This document shows positions 22,249 through 31,667 of a DNA stretch of 32,393 bases, one piece after another. A program made the position numbers and the translations under genes. Location of the stretch: contig DXXQ01000083.1 in the NCBI GenBank assembly GCA_019416265.1, positions 1 to 32,393 on the forward strand, in the 5' to 3' direction. The notes under the pieces are model-generated. The model ran no database searches and was not told the DNA's origin. It was given only the letters and a program-made list of their open reading frames with translations. Position 1 is the first letter of the stretch. Each line of letters begins with the position of its first letter. This stretch comes from Clostridiales bacterium (GTDB lineage: Bacteria; Bacillota; Clostridia; Lachnospirales; Lachnospiraceae).

Positions 22249-23979
22249 TTATCCATGCAGGCTCTCCCCCAGGCACAGCGCTCCATACCCAATCTCCGGA
22301 TTCGGATATTCCTCGAAACCGGGGAGGGGCTGGGCGCCGCGGCGGAGGTAGGCTTTGATTTTGTCACCGAAGAGGAATGGATCCTTTCCTCTTATGATTC
22401 CCCATTCCATAAGGAGAGCGGCGCTTCCGGTGACGAAAGGGGCTGCAAAAGAAGTACCTGTAAACCGGCCGTAGCCTCCGCCGCTTTTGGGGGCTGTGAT
22501 GTTTACGCCGGGAGCTGTAAGATCCGGTTTTCGATAAGTGAGAAGGCGTCCTCCCCTACCGGAAAAATCGGCGTAGGCATTCAGTCGGGAATCGTAGGCT
22601 CCCACTGAAATTGCCCTTGCGGAGGTGGATGGAATCGTCAAAGTCCCCTGAGCTCTTGGCAAAAAGAATCCGGTCTGAGGATTCAGGACATTCCCTCCTG
22701 GGAGCCAGAGGTAGTATTCCCCTTCTTTAATCCTCACTCCTCTCAGAATGATCTTCCATACGCCGCTGTCAATATAATTGCCTTCCGGAATGAAATCTAT
22801 ATAAATCTCCTGGGTGATCTGAAAGGGCCCGGGTTTTCCATAATAAATCAGGAGCTCCGTGTTTTCCAGGCGATGGCGCTGGGCTCCCAGTTCCTCATAC
22901 AAAGGCCCGATTCTGTCGCCTGCCGGACTTTCGATATAAACATCCATCTGGTCTGTATAAGATTTCCAAAGCTGGACATTCAGCACAGGCTCATAAGGAC
23001 TCACTCCAAACTCGATTTCCTGCATCTCTCCCTTACCGAGCCTGCCGCCTGCGTGAAGATTATCATTTCCGTTATTCCCTGTCCCCACACAAATTGCCAG
23101 CCTTCCGATATTTGCCACACTGTCGATATAGGTTTCCAGAAGACTGTCTCCTGTATGACTTCCGTAGTTATTTCCGAAACTGAGGTTGATGGCCATAGGC
23201 TTCCCCAGTGCCAAAGCCTGACGGACCAGATAATCAATCCCCTGCATCAGCTCCGTAGTTCTGGGAAAAGAATCCTCACGGGGGATTCCAAGCTTCACAA
23301 CCAAAAGATCGCTTTCATAGGCTACTCCTCTGTTTACGCCATCCGACGCCCTGCCGTTTCCTGCGGTGATTCCAAGGACAGCCGTTCCATGTCCACTGAA
23401 GTCTCTTTGCGGAACAAGGCGCTGTCCCTCCGTTTCCGAAAGAGACAGCGCCTCATTAATTTCTTCCTGTGTATACTCTGTTCCCACCGCATAGCCTTGC
23501 GGCGGATTTCCCTGCCGTGCACTCTGGTCCCATAGCTTCAGGATCCGGGTGCTTCCATCTGCATTTCTAAAGTCCGGGTGTCGGTAATCCACTCCTGAAT
23601 CCACAATCCCTACAAGAACGCCTTTGCCAGACAGCCCCTTTTCCCCCACCTGAACAGAACTGATGCAGGATGCCTGCTTTGCCTCAAAAACCTCAAAATA
23701 AATACGTTTAGGCTTTTCCACAAATTCCACCTGGGGCATACCGGAAAATTCCTCCAGTCTCCTTTCGGGAAGCGTAACAATGGCAAATCCACCAAGCAGC
23801 TCCACCACAGTGATCCCTTCGGCTCTGAGGCCTGCGGCATCTCCGCTGTATTTTACGATTACGTCCCATAATTTTTCCTGAGAATCAAATCCCACATTGA
23901 GATTCAGAGATTTTTCCCTCTCTCGTTCTGTAGATGTCATTGCAAGATTTAAAAGATTGTCGAGCTTCTGATCGGGCAT
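22249..23979 (-). CDS. Subtilisin-like S8 serine protease (Csp-like)
   Basis: 576 aa with the complete triad: D127 in GIVDSGVDYRHPDF, H197 in SGHGTAVLGI and S510 in GTSFAAPFVTG; the oxyanion Asn is in GTGNNGND. Residues 1-about 115 are an N-terminal prodomain-like part. About residues 320-435 form an inserted jelly-roll-like stretch, as in clostridial CspB-type proteases that cleave the pro-form of a spore cortex hydrolase. There is no signal peptide. GGAGGTG precedes ATG 23979. The neighbours are signalling and methyl-transfer genes, with no sleC beside it, so spore germination is only one possible role; several Lachnospiraceae carry many such paralogues. Confidence 0.8.
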   Translation of the reverse strand: MPDQKLDNLLNLAMTSTEREREKSLNLNVGFDSQEKLWDVIVKYSGDAAGLRAEGITVVELLGGFAIVTLPERRLEEFSGMPQVEFVEKPKRIYFEVFEAKQASCISSVQVGEKGLSGKGVLVGIVDSGVDYRHPDFRNADGSTRILKLWDQSARQGNPPQGYAVGTEYTQEEINEALSLSETEGQRLVPQRDFSGHGTAVLGITAGNGRASDGVNRGVAYESDLLVVKLGIPREDSFPRTTELMQGIDYLVRQALALGKPMAINLSFGNNYGSHTGDSLLETYIDSVANIGRLAICVGTGNNGNDNLHAGGRLGKGEMQEIEFGVSPYEPVLNVQLWKSYTDQMDVYIESPAGDRIGPLYEELGAQRHRLENTELLIYYGKPGPFQITQEIYIDFIPEGNYIDSGVWKIILRGVRIKEGEYYLWLPGGNVLNPQTGFFLPRAQGTLTIPSTSARAISVGAYDSRLNAYADFSGRGGRLLTYRKPDLTAPGVNITAPKSGGGYGRFTGTSFAAPFVTGSAALLMEWGIIRGKDPFLFGDKIKAYLRRGAQPLPGFEEYPNPEIGYGALCLGESLHG

Positions 23980-24055
23980 AATACACCTCCATTTAAAACC
24001 TTCATTAAAAATATATTATGGTGTACCCTCTCTCTATTAATGTTACTGTATCTTT

Positions 24056-25585
24056 TTAAACCTTATTTGCATATTCACTGGGTGCTTTTCCGGTTTCTGC
24101 CTTGAACACACGGCTGAAATAACGATAATCGTTGTAGCCGCACATTTCGCTTACCTCTGTCAGAGACATATCCGGATGACTGGTGAGAAGCTCCTTTGCC
24201 AGTTTTATCTTTTTTTCCGTGATATACCGGTTCATGGATTCCCCAACCTTCTTTTTAAAAAGCCGGGACAGGTATGCGTAATTGTAGCCAAATTCCTCTG
24301 CCACGCTCTCCACACTTTCTATGCTCAGGTAATGCTCGTCCACATATTCCAGAAGGCGAGTCTCCACATTGGACTCATATATGGCTTCCATATAGTAATT
24401 TACTTTCTGAAACTCCATAAGAAGCATTTCAAAAAGATTTTTCTCCGAAACAGACATGCTAATGCTTTGAATCAGACGTTCCTGGATTTCTCCCAGTTTT
24501 TCTTTTCCGGACTCCGGAGAAGAAAGCTCCAAAAGACGAATAACATAGAGACAGACTTTTTCAATATTTTCCTGCGAAGCGTGGTTACTCTCCATGTATT
24601 TAAAAATCACCTGCATCTCATTAAGGAAATTTTCCAGATTTGTGCTGATAAAATAATTTTTTATGTAAATATTCAGCTTCATCTTCACGATTTCCAGCAT
24701 ATCATTGGAAAAATCCTCATCTTCTTCCAGGTAAAAACAGTTATTGTATCCCACAATCAGCCTCTGTTTCAAGATATTTCGAAGCCGCTTTGCACAGTCT
24801 CCTATTTCCGACTGCGCCACTCCATGCTTTGTACTGCAGGTACTTACGGAAAGCACTGTATACTCCTGAATCAGTTCCGGAACTCTTTTAAGCATTTCAA
24901 AAAGCTCTTCTTCTGAGGCATATTTCACCTTAACAGCGAGCATCCGCTGATTAACGGCATATTCGTCCGCAAGAAACCATTCGATCTCATCTTCAAACAG
25001 CTCTGCCATGATCTTTCTCCACGGAATCCCCTCTATCTGCTGCATATAGAACTGCATCACCGTTTCATCATGAACATTATATATAACATTACCAATGCAG
25101 ATATTTGTCAAAAGAAAGTCTTCTCTTCTGCCTGACAGGATTTCGAATTTATCTGAATAAAGAATCTGCCGCCTTTCCCTTGATGAAAAGTAAGAGAGCT
25201 TCTTTTTAATATCAAACATAGTTTCCAGAAGCATATCCTCCTGGAGAGGCTTTAACAGATAGTTGAAAACGCCATACCGGATGGACTGCTGGGCATAGGT
25301 AAAATCTGAATATCCCGATATAATAACAATGATCGTATTCGGACTGATCTTACGGATCTGCCTGGAAAGCTCCATCCCATCCATTTCAGGCATTGCTATA
25401 TCCGTAAAGATCACATGGGGATGAAGAGACTCTATTTTTTCCAAAGCCTCTTTTCCGTTCAGCGCCTGCCCCACAACCACGAAATCCGAATCCAGTTCCT
25501 CAATCTTCGCACAAATTCCTTCCGCGATTCTTTTCTCATCCTCTACCACCAGCGTCCGAATTATCTTTTCTGTTTTATAGCCCAC
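24056..25585 (-). CDS. YesN-type response regulator (REC plus AraC HTH)
   Basis: 509 aa from GTG 25585, preferred since GGAGG lies eight bases upstream and a TTG five codons earlier would sit on it. Residues about 9-130 are a receiver domain: VVEDE acid pair, phospho-acceptor D62 in FTDIAMPEMDGMEL and K112 in YLLKP. The middle 130-400 is the helical region of YesN-type regulators. Residues about 405-509 are an AraC double HTH ending YRYFSRVFKAETGKAPSEY. Directly downstream of the sensor kinase, with 15 bases between. It probably turns on the sugar-type transporter upstream in the same cluster. Confidence 0.88.
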   Translation of the reverse strand: MGYKTEKIIRTLVVEDEKRIAEGICAKIEELDSDFVVVGQALNGKEALEKIESLHPHVIFTDIAMPEMDGMELSRQIRKISPNTIIVIISGYSDFTYAQQSIRYGVFNYLLKPLQEDMLLETMFDIKKKLSYFSSRERRQILYSDKFEILSGRREDFLLTNICIGNVIYNVHDETVMQFYMQQIEGIPWRKIMAELFEDEIEWFLADEYAVNQRMLAVKVKYASEEELFEMLKRVPELIQEYTVLSVSTCSTKHGVAQSEIGDCAKRLRNILKQRLIVGYNNCFYLEEDEDFSNDMLEIVKMKLNIYIKNYFISTNLENFLNEMQVIFKYMESNHASQENIEKVCLYVIRLLELSSPESGKEKLGEIQERLIQSISMSVSEKNLFEMLLMEFQKVNYYMEAIYESNVETRLLEYVDEHYLSIESVESVAEEFGYNYAYLSRLFKKKVGESMNRYITEKKIKLAKELLTSHPDMSLTEVSEMCGYNDYRYFSRVFKAETGKAPSEYANKV

Positions 25586-25600
25586 TTCCTTTTCCTCCAA

Positions 25601-27352
25601 TCAAAGCCTGCCTCCGATTACAATTCTGCTGCTTCCTTCTTCTATATGATAAATCACAGAATCTCCATAGAACAGTTTCATCCTGACATACACATTCACC
25701 AGTCCCATTCCGTCAATCTTATTTGACAGGGTTTTTTCCTCTTTCAGACTGTCCCGGCACTTGTACATGATCTCCTCGACCTTTTCTTTCGGAAAACCAT
25801 CGCCATTATCCTGCACCTCTACCTTCCATCTATCCCCCTCCACCGCACATCCGCGGACAAGGATTTCCGGCTTGTTTCGATTGCAGTATTTAAACGCATT
25901 TTCCACAAGAGGCTGAATGGTAAGCTTCGGGATCACGCACCCCATAAGTTCCAGCGGAATATCGATTTCCACTCTCGCATCCGGAAATCGCTCCTTCATA
26001 ATATCTACATATCTTTCTACATAGCGGATTTCTTCAAACATCTTCACTCCACCGCTGTCTTCTGTTGAAATGTATCGAAACATAGCGGTAAGATTTGTGC
26101 ACATGGCTGCAACATTCCTGTTTCCGCTTTCTTCTGCCATTGTTCCCATGGTTGTCAGCGTATTAAACAAAAAGTGCGGCTGCATCTGTGCCTGGAGCGC
26201 CAGCATTTTGGCATGGATCTCGTAATCCTTCAATACAATGATCCGCTCCAGCGATTCGCCAAGCTGAAGGCTCATATTCCGAAGGGAATGAGACAAAATC
26301 TCCATTTCATCAATATCTGTCCCGACTTCCTCATAATGAATTCCCTTCTCCAGGTTCATACGTCCAACATTTTCACACATTTTATGAATTGGTCTTGAAA
26401 TCTGTTCCGATATTTTATAAGTAATCAGCATAATCACCAAGCAAAAGAACAGACTGATCGCTGCGGCAATTCCCAAAAAGGAAAGCAGCTTATTGTAATA
26501 TGCCATTGTGTCAATGGCGTAGACAGCTGTCAGCTTTCCGTCAAAAACAGGATATATATCCACACGGTTTCTGCCTGTTTTATAGCTGAGCCTTTCTCCT
26601 TTTTTCACATAAGAGGATGCATCAAGCTCAGATTCCCGATATAAGGATTTTCCTTCCGAATCATAAAGATCCAGTGTCATCCCATTTCCGGAATCATTTC
26701 CGGAGATTTTCTTTATATGTTCTCTGAACGACTGTGCTTCCACCATAACCTCAAGAATCGCCCTGCCGTTTTCATACCTCTTTTGATTATCCATACTTCT
26801 GGATAATGTGATATATTCTTTTTCTTTATACTGTTCGTAACGCTTTCCTGCCGTACACGCCATATATTCATTCTTATCCAGATGTTTGATATAGGGCTTT
26901 TCATTTTTCTCCATATCTTTATAAACGGAAATATCAGAATCAGGAATACGGCTGATATAGTAATCACTGCCCATCCATATGTAGTATTCGTTATCCACCA
27001 CAACCCCCACATTATAGTCCTTCTGTATCATCTGGTAGGATTCCAGATACATTTTGGAAAAAATATCGGAGATTCCCTTCTTTTCCTCATAGGCGGCCGG
27101 AAGGCGGACAATGGCGTTTTTCTTAAACTCCGATGAGTTGAGAAGCCTCATGGAAAAATCATTCATTTCCTTAAAATAACTTTCCACGTTTTCGTTCATA
27201 CTTGCGATGAGCCTTCTCTGAGCGTCTGCTTCATTCTGGCTGAATGCGGTTCCCGCATACCACACCGCCAGGCAGACCAGTATGAGCAGACAGAGCAGAA
27301 ACCAGCCCGCATATGTCCGGAACAGTTTTTTTGACAACGAACACTTCTTCAT
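25601..27352 (-). CDS. YesM-type sensor histidine kinase
   Basis: 583 aa membrane sensor. Transmembrane helix at about 13-36, an extracellular sensor of about 250 residues (37-285), a second helix about 289-312, and a HAMP region. The His_kinase motif is QMQPHFLFNTL with the phospho-accepting H393. The N-box is IQPLVENAFKY and the G-box VQDNGDGF. The start overlaps the permease operon: only four bases separate its ATG from the previous stop, so it belongs to the transporter transcription unit. The sensed compound is likely the transported substrate or a related carbohydrate. Confidence 0.9.
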   Translation of the reverse strand: MKKCSLSKKLFRTYAGWFLLCLLILVCLAVWYAGTAFSQNEADAQRRLIASMNENVESYFKEMNDFSMRLLNSSEFKKNAIVRLPAAYEEKKGISDIFSKMYLESYQMIQKDYNVGVVVDNEYYIWMGSDYYISRIPDSDISVYKDMEKNEKPYIKHLDKNEYMACTAGKRYEQYKEKEYITLSRSMDNQKRYENGRAILEVMVEAQSFREHIKKISGNDSGNGMTLDLYDSEGKSLYRESELDASSYVKKGERLSYKTGRNRVDIYPVFDGKLTAVYAIDTMAYYNKLLSFLGIAAAISLFFCLVIMLITYKISEQISRPIHKMCENVGRMNLEKGIHYEEVGTDIDEMEILSHSLRNMSLQLGESLERIIVLKDYEIHAKMLALQAQMQPHFLFNTLTTMGTMAEESGNRNVAAMCTNLTAMFRYISTEDSGGVKMFEEIRYVERYVDIMKERFPDARVEIDIPLELMGCVIPKLTIQPLVENAFKYCNRNKPEILVRGCAVEGDRWKVEVQDNGDGFPKEKVEEIMYKCRDSLKEEKTLSNKIDGMGLVNVYVRMKLFYGDSVIYHIEEGSSRIVIGGRL

Positions 27353-27356
27353 TTTT

Positions 27357-28184
27357 TCACCCTTTTACAGAACCTGCCACCATACCGCTGATAATATATT
27401 TCTGTCCGAAAATATAAACTACCAGAATCGGAAGGATCGCAAATAAAATCGTAACACTTACCAGGTTCCAGCTTGCCGTATAGGTTCCATAAAAGTTATA
27501 AACCTTCTGTACGATCACTGCTTTATCCGGATCCGGGAGTGTATACAGCGGAATCTGGAAATCATTCCATACATTCAAAAAATTGATCATGATAACAGTT
27601 ACTGTTACCGGTTTCAGAAGCGGAAAAATAATCTGTGTAAAAATACGCAGAGCTCCTGCTCCGTCAATAACTGCCGCTTCATCCAGTTCCTGAGGGATTC
27701 CTGTGATAAAGCCATAGTACAGGAAGACACTCAAGGGCATGATCAGAGCAATAAATACGAGGATGGTACCAGGCAGCGTATTGTAAAGCCCAATCACCCG
27801 CAGTACCTTGACAATGGATACCATGCTGACAGGAACCATCAGCCCCATTGCAAAATAAATATAGATAAAACGGTTCATCTTCGTTCTGTTTCTGCTTATC
27901 ACATAGGCACACATTGCAGAAACGATCACTGTGATGGAAACAGAAATCACACTGAGCACTAAGCTGTTTCCAAGAGAATGAAGGATGTCTCCCTGCTCCC
28001 ACACGGTCTTAAAATTCTCGAAATGCCACACTTGCGGCAGGCTTAACGCCATATTGATTGCTTCCGGTTTCGTCTTAAATGCGTTAAATACTACGATCAA
28101 AAACGGAACAATCACAATCAGAGAAAGAATCCAGAAGAAAATCTCTTTAAATATCAGTCCGATTTTTTGTTTTTTCGTCTTCAT
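27357..28184 (-). CDS. CUT1-type ABC transporter permease (MalG-like)
   Basis: 275 aa from ATG 28184, set by AGGAGGAAAG; an earlier ATG lies before that site. Six hydrophobic segments, the first being FFWILSLIVIVPFLIVVF, and the EAA loop ELDEAAVIDGAGALRIF that docks to the ATPase. Typical second permease of carbohydrate importers. No ATPase gene is in this cluster; a shared MsmK-type ATPase elsewhere is expected. The previous permease stop overlaps its ribosome site. Confidence 0.9.
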   Translation of the reverse strand: MKTKKQKIGLIFKEIFFWILSLIVIVPFLIVVFNAFKTKPEAINMALSLPQVWHFENFKTVWEQGDILHSLGNSLVLSVISVSITVIVSAMCAYVISRNRTKMNRFIYIYFAMGLMVPVSMVSIVKVLRVIGLYNTLPGTILVFIALIMPLSVFLYYGFITGIPQELDEAAVIDGAGALRIFTQIIFPLLKPVTVTVIMINFLNVWNDFQIPLYTLPDPDKAVIVQKVYNFYGTYTASWNLVSVTILFAILPILVVYIFGQKYIISGMVAGSVKG

Positions 28185-28194
28185 TTCTTTCCTC

Positions 28195-29067
28195 CTAATC
28201 GTCATTATTATCTTTTATCTTCAGAACAAGAAGTCCTGCCACTGCCGTGATCACAAACAGGATCACTCCATATGCCGAGGACATTCCATAAAGCTTCTTG
28301 CCAAATTCACGGAATACAAGGGTATTGATCAACTCTGTAGCTCCGTTGGGGCCTCCGCCTGTTAATACAAATACAATATCGAAGGCTTTTAATCCCTGAG
28401 ACAGTGCAAGAAGAAGGTTGATGATCAGAGACGGGATCATACGGGGCAGTGTGATGTAAAAAAGCTGCTGTCTCTTGTTCGCTCCGTCTACGGCTGCCGC
28501 CTCATAATATCCCTTATCAATCAGCTGAAGACCGGCAAGATAAATCACCATGTTAAATCCAACCTGTCGCCAGATTTCTACAAACATAGTCGTTCCCAGA
28601 GCCGTACTCTTCGTTGTAAGCCAGGCTCTCGTCATTTCTTCCAGGCCAAGCGCAGTAAGAAGCTGGTTTGCAAATCCGTTTTTCATAAAAATAGATCCAA
28701 AGATCAGGCCAATGATCAGTGGAGAAAGCATTGCCGGAAGGAAAAAAATAGCACGAAGTATATTTTTCGTTTTCAATCCCTCGTTGAATGCAAGAGCAAG
28801 AAGAAAGCCGATCACATTTTTAAATACTGTAGTCACAAGGGCAAATACCAGGGTACGCCCGATTACAGATACCAGCTCCGGGTTCTGAAAAATCTTTACA
28901 TAATTGTCAAAACCAATAAATTTTGCAGTTTCCCCTGTCATTTTTATGGCATTCCAGTTGGTGAACGAATAATAAAAGTTCAAGACAACAGGAACCATAA
29001 ATAGCAGTGTATATAATAAAACAGCAGGAACGGCAAAATAGCCTTTATATATCTTTTTCCTGTACAC
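28195..29067 (-). CDS. CUT1-type ABC transporter permease (MalF/UgpA-like)
   Basis: 290 aa, six hydrophobic segments beginning AVPAVLLYTLLFMVPVVLNF, with the EAA loop GYYEAAAVDGANKRQQLFYI. Start codon is GTG 29067, preceded by GAGGAGG. It is the first permease of the carbohydrate importer; it follows the binding-protein gene across a hairpin. Substrate unknown from sequence. Confidence 0.9.
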   Translation of the reverse strand: MYRKKIYKGYFAVPAVLLYTLLFMVPVVLNFYYSFTNWNAIKMTGETAKFIGFDNYVKIFQNPELVSVIGRTLVFALVTTVFKNVIGFLLALAFNEGLKTKNILRAIFFLPAMLSPLIIGLIFGSIFMKNGFANQLLTALGLEEMTRAWLTTKSTALGTTMFVEIWRQVGFNMVIYLAGLQLIDKGYYEAAAVDGANKRQQLFYITLPRMIPSLIINLLLALSQGLKAFDIVFVLTGGGPNGATELINTLVFREFGKKLYGMSSAYGVILFVITAVAGLLVLKIKDNNDD

Positions 29068-29090
29068 TGTGTTTCCTCCTCTTTAACCAA

Positions 29091-29122
29091 GATTGGAGTG
29101 AAATATACATTCCACTCCAATC
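29091..29122 (-). other. Intercistronic stem-loop between the binding-protein and permease genes
   Basis: GATTGGAGTG (29091-29100) pairs perfectly with CACTCCAATC (29113-29122). No T-run follows on minus, so partial termination or mRNA stabilisation is likely, allowing more binding protein than permease. Same layout as at tupA/tupB. Confidence 0.6.
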
Positions 29123-29159
29123 CTTTCATCCTTATTTCATCTTTATTCAGATTTCATTC

Positions 29160-30437
29160 TTATTCAGCAACTGTATCAAACATGGTTGCTCTGTAATCGT
29201 CTACCTTAGAAATGAACTCGTCTGCTGTTAAGCTTCCGTCTGCCATTCCCTGAAGATATTTGTATACGTCTGTATCCCAGTACAGAACGTCTTTAATGAA
29301 CATTACCTTGGATTCCGGGCTTCTTTCCAGAACTTCTGTTGTTGCAGTTGTGGATTTTACGCTTTCAACATCTTTAAAGGAAGCTGTAACAAGGTCTGTA
29401 CGTGCTCCGTAGTATGTCTCAAGGTTTTCTTTCTCTGCAAGGAAATCAAGAAGCTGTTTACATTCGTCAATGTGTTTGCTGTTCTTATTGATGAACTTGG
29501 AGATACCGCCGCCGTTGGATACTGCTGTCTTGTTATCAAGAAGCGGAACCGGGAACATTCCAAACTCGTCTTCACAGCCGTTTGCTTCCAGTTCTGCCGG
29601 GTATGCAGAGTAGGTAAACATCATAACGGATTCTCTGTTCTGAAGGGAAGTATAGCTTCCGAACCAGTCCTCTGCCTGTCCGTCATTTACAAAATATTTC
29701 GGTTCCTCTCCGTCTTTTGCGGAAAGAAGCTGTCCGATCTGCTCCAGTCCTTCTTTGAAGCAGGCAATATCTGCAAATTTATTATCCTTACTCTCATTAA
29801 GGTACTCTACAAAATCAGCTTTTTCTTCATACATCTTCGGTGTAAGTCCATATACCCAGGACTGTGTATGCCATGTTCCGTTAATTCCCTCATAAAGCGG
29901 ATATACGCCGAGCTCTTTGATCTGGTCACACAATGCGATAAATCCGTCCCATGTATCCGGTACTTCCAGGTTGTTTTCCTCAAAGAATGTCTTGTTATAA
30001 AGAACGCCTTCGTAATCAATGCCCCATGTACTGAAGCCGATCAGCTTGTCATCGTAGGTATTTGCCTCTTTTGCCCAGTCCTCCAGATTGCCAATCCAGG
30101 CTTCTCCGGAAAGATCCTCTGCCACATCCGGGATTCCGGCTGATGCCATTTCCGTTCCTGCAGGATACATAAACATATCCACTGCATCGCTTCCGCCGGA
30201 TAAGGTTGTTCCAAGCAGTGTCTTATATTCGTTGTCAGGTGTTACAGAAACCTTTACCTTAATTCCTGTTTCTTCTTCAAATTTTGCAAATAACTCATTG
30301 TCTACGTCCTTGATCCAGTTCTGGGATGCCATTAATGTGATTTCTTTTCCATCATCCGCCATACAGGTTACCGGAAGCGCACATACCATAGATGCTGTCA
30401 TAGCTACCGCAATCATTCTTTTTGCTGTTTTTTTCAT
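29160..30437 (-). CDS. CUT1-type extracellular solute-binding protein
   Basis: 425 aa. Signal peptide about 1-27 (MKKTAKRMIAVAMT to CMADDG); C25 is not in a good lipobox, so ordinary signal peptidase cleavage after A27 is favoured. The mature part starts ITLMASQNWIKDVDNELFAK, with LYNKTFFEENNLEVPDTWDG, typical of sugar-binding proteins of family 1. Aromatic residues are frequent (W, Y), as for sugar or glycoside binding. GGAGGG precedes ATG 30437. It heads the order binding protein, permease, permease, yesM, yesN. Substrate could be a saccharide or an aryl-glycoside. Confidence 0.9.
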   Translation of the reverse strand: MKKTAKRMIAVAMTASMVCALPVTCMADDGKEITLMASQNWIKDVDNELFAKFEEETGIKVKVSVTPDNEYKTLLGTTLSGGSDAVDMFMYPAGTEMASAGIPDVAEDLSGEAWIGNLEDWAKEANTYDDKLIGFSTWGIDYEGVLYNKTFFEENNLEVPDTWDGFIALCDQIKELGVYPLYEGINGTWHTQSWVYGLTPKMYEEKADFVEYLNESKDNKFADIACFKEGLEQIGQLLSAKDGEEPKYFVNDGQAEDWFGSYTSLQNRESVMMFTYSAYPAELEANGCEDEFGMFPVPLLDNKTAVSNGGGISKFINKNSKHIDECKQLLDFLAEKENLETYYGARTDLVTASFKDVESVKSTTATTEVLERSPESKVMFIKDVLYWDTDVYKYLQGMADGSLTADEFISKVDDYRATMFDTVAE

Positions 30438-30465
30438 ATTAACCCTCCAACTTTTTTAATATTCC

Positions 30466-30490
30466 GAAAAGCTTTTCCGTTATCTGATAA
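30466..30490. promoter_or_regulatory. Two dyads upstream of the binding-protein gene
   Basis: GAAAAGCTTTTC (30466-30477) is a perfect 12-bp palindrome, and TTATCTGATAA (30480-30490) is a second dyad. Both sit in the 119-base gap before the binding-protein gene and may be regulator sites, for instance for YesN. A clear promoter was not found. Confidence 0.3.
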
Positions 30491-30556
30491 ATCCATGGTA
30501 ACACAGGGATGTTTTTTTTTAAACGGATAAAAATGACTTTTTCTATTGCACTTTTT

Positions 30557-31579
30557 TTACTTGTCAAAATAGTACATTGCCTTTGCGTTCTCCACCTTTA
30601 CCGCCTCGGTAATAATATTACATGTTGTAAGGATAAAGCCTTCCGGCCCTGCCGTCTCAACAAGTTTTTTTACTTCCTCCCTCACTTCCTCAGGCTCGCC
30701 AAAAGGAAGCAGATAGTTCAGATCCACGTTTCCCATGAGACAGATTCTGTCACCGTAGGTTTCCTTGATCTTCGCAATGTCCATACCCGCAGACGGCTGA
30801 AGAGACTGTATCGCGTCAAATCCGCAGGCAATAATCTCCTCGATCTCATCAAACAGATACCCGTCGCTGTGGAAGATCACGGGTACGTCCTTATATGCCT
30901 TAATCTGGGCCACAACCTTTTTATAGAACGGATACGCCACAATCTTCATGGTTTCAGGAGAGAGCAGCAGTCCTGTGTTGAAGGCGATATCGTCTGTCAT
31001 CAGGATTGCCTCCGCGCCTTTATCCAGAAACAGCTTCGCACGCCCAAGCTCGAACTCCATAAGCTTGTCTGCAAGCTTTGCCACAAGCTCCGGATCTGTC
31101 ATGCAGTAGCACATATAATCTTCCATTCCAAGACACCAGTCCAGCGCGCTCACAGGCCCGTTAATCTGGGAGATAAGAAAGAAATCTGTATTGTCCCTGT
31201 AAAAATCAAGAAGATGAGTCGTCGCCACGGAAAGATCTGCCGGCTCATATTTCTCCACATCCTCTATGTCCTCCAACGCAGGCTTTAACATCTGAAAGCT
31301 GTGAGGTGTTTCCTTAAATACATCTCCGTAAGGACTCTCATAAATTGGATAGCCGTCATCTGCATACCCTAAAAGCTTTCTTGGAAATTCATGCATATCA
31401 ACGAAGTCAATCCCAAGCGCTTTTCTCACATAAACCTCTCTTTGAAGGGGTGACATCGGCTCGTCCACGCCTTCCAGGAATTTTTCAATAAATCCGCTCT
31501 CAATAGCAATTTCTCCTCTCGGAATCCTGTCTACCTTCTGGCGGCGAAGCGCTGCCAGCATACGTTCTTTTTTTGTCAT
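30557..31579 (-). CDS. UroD-superfamily methyltransferase-like protein
   Basis: 340 aa. It begins MTKKERMLAALRRQKVDRIP, the standard opening of the UroD family, and carries LMGNVDLNYLLPFG and FDAIQSLQPSAGMDI from the barrel. Potential metal ligands are H237-x-D239 (IFHSDGY) and C320 (LTTCNIITE), so the usual H-x-C...C is altered to H-x-D...C. The missing coproporphyrinogen context suggests methyl transfer rather than decarboxylation. Located upstream of the binding-protein gene and downstream of a second UroD-type gene, with 76 bases between; a shared transcript is plausible. Confidence 0.78.
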   Translation of the reverse strand: MTKKERMLAALRRQKVDRIPRGEIAIESGFIEKFLEGVDEPMSPLQREVYVRKALGIDFVDMHEFPRKLLGYADDGYPIYESPYGDVFKETPHSFQMLKPALEDIEDVEKYEPADLSVATTHLLDFYRDNTDFFLISQINGPVSALDWCLGMEDYMCYCMTDPELVAKLADKLMEFELGRAKLFLDKGAEAILMTDDIAFNTGLLLSPETMKIVAYPFYKKVVAQIKAYKDVPVIFHSDGYLFDEIEEIIACGFDAIQSLQPSAGMDIAKIKETYGDRICLMGNVDLNYLLPFGEPEEVREEVKKLVETAGPEGFILTTCNIITEAVKVENAKAMYYFDK

Positions 31580-31603
31580 ATTTCTTTTCCCTGTCCTATC
31601 TTC

Positions 31604-31667
31604 TTTTTTATTTCACGCCATTTTTATTTCGCATCATTCTTGTTTCATATCATTTTTATTTCACACC
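31604..31667. repeat. Four tandem copies of a 16-bp repeat at the 3' end of a UroD-type gene
   Basis: Units are 31604-31619, 31620-31635, 31636-31651 and 31652-31667, with consensus ATTTTTATTTCACACC. On the minus strand the last unit starts inside the closing Gly-Val-Lys-stop codons of the edge gene, and the others follow it. The copies differ at 1 to 5 positions, so the expansion is not recent. Confidence 0.75.

Noticed and set aside
31604..31667. A CRISPR-like array
   Set aside because: The units are 16 bp and directly adjacent with no spacers, so it is a simple tandem repeat.
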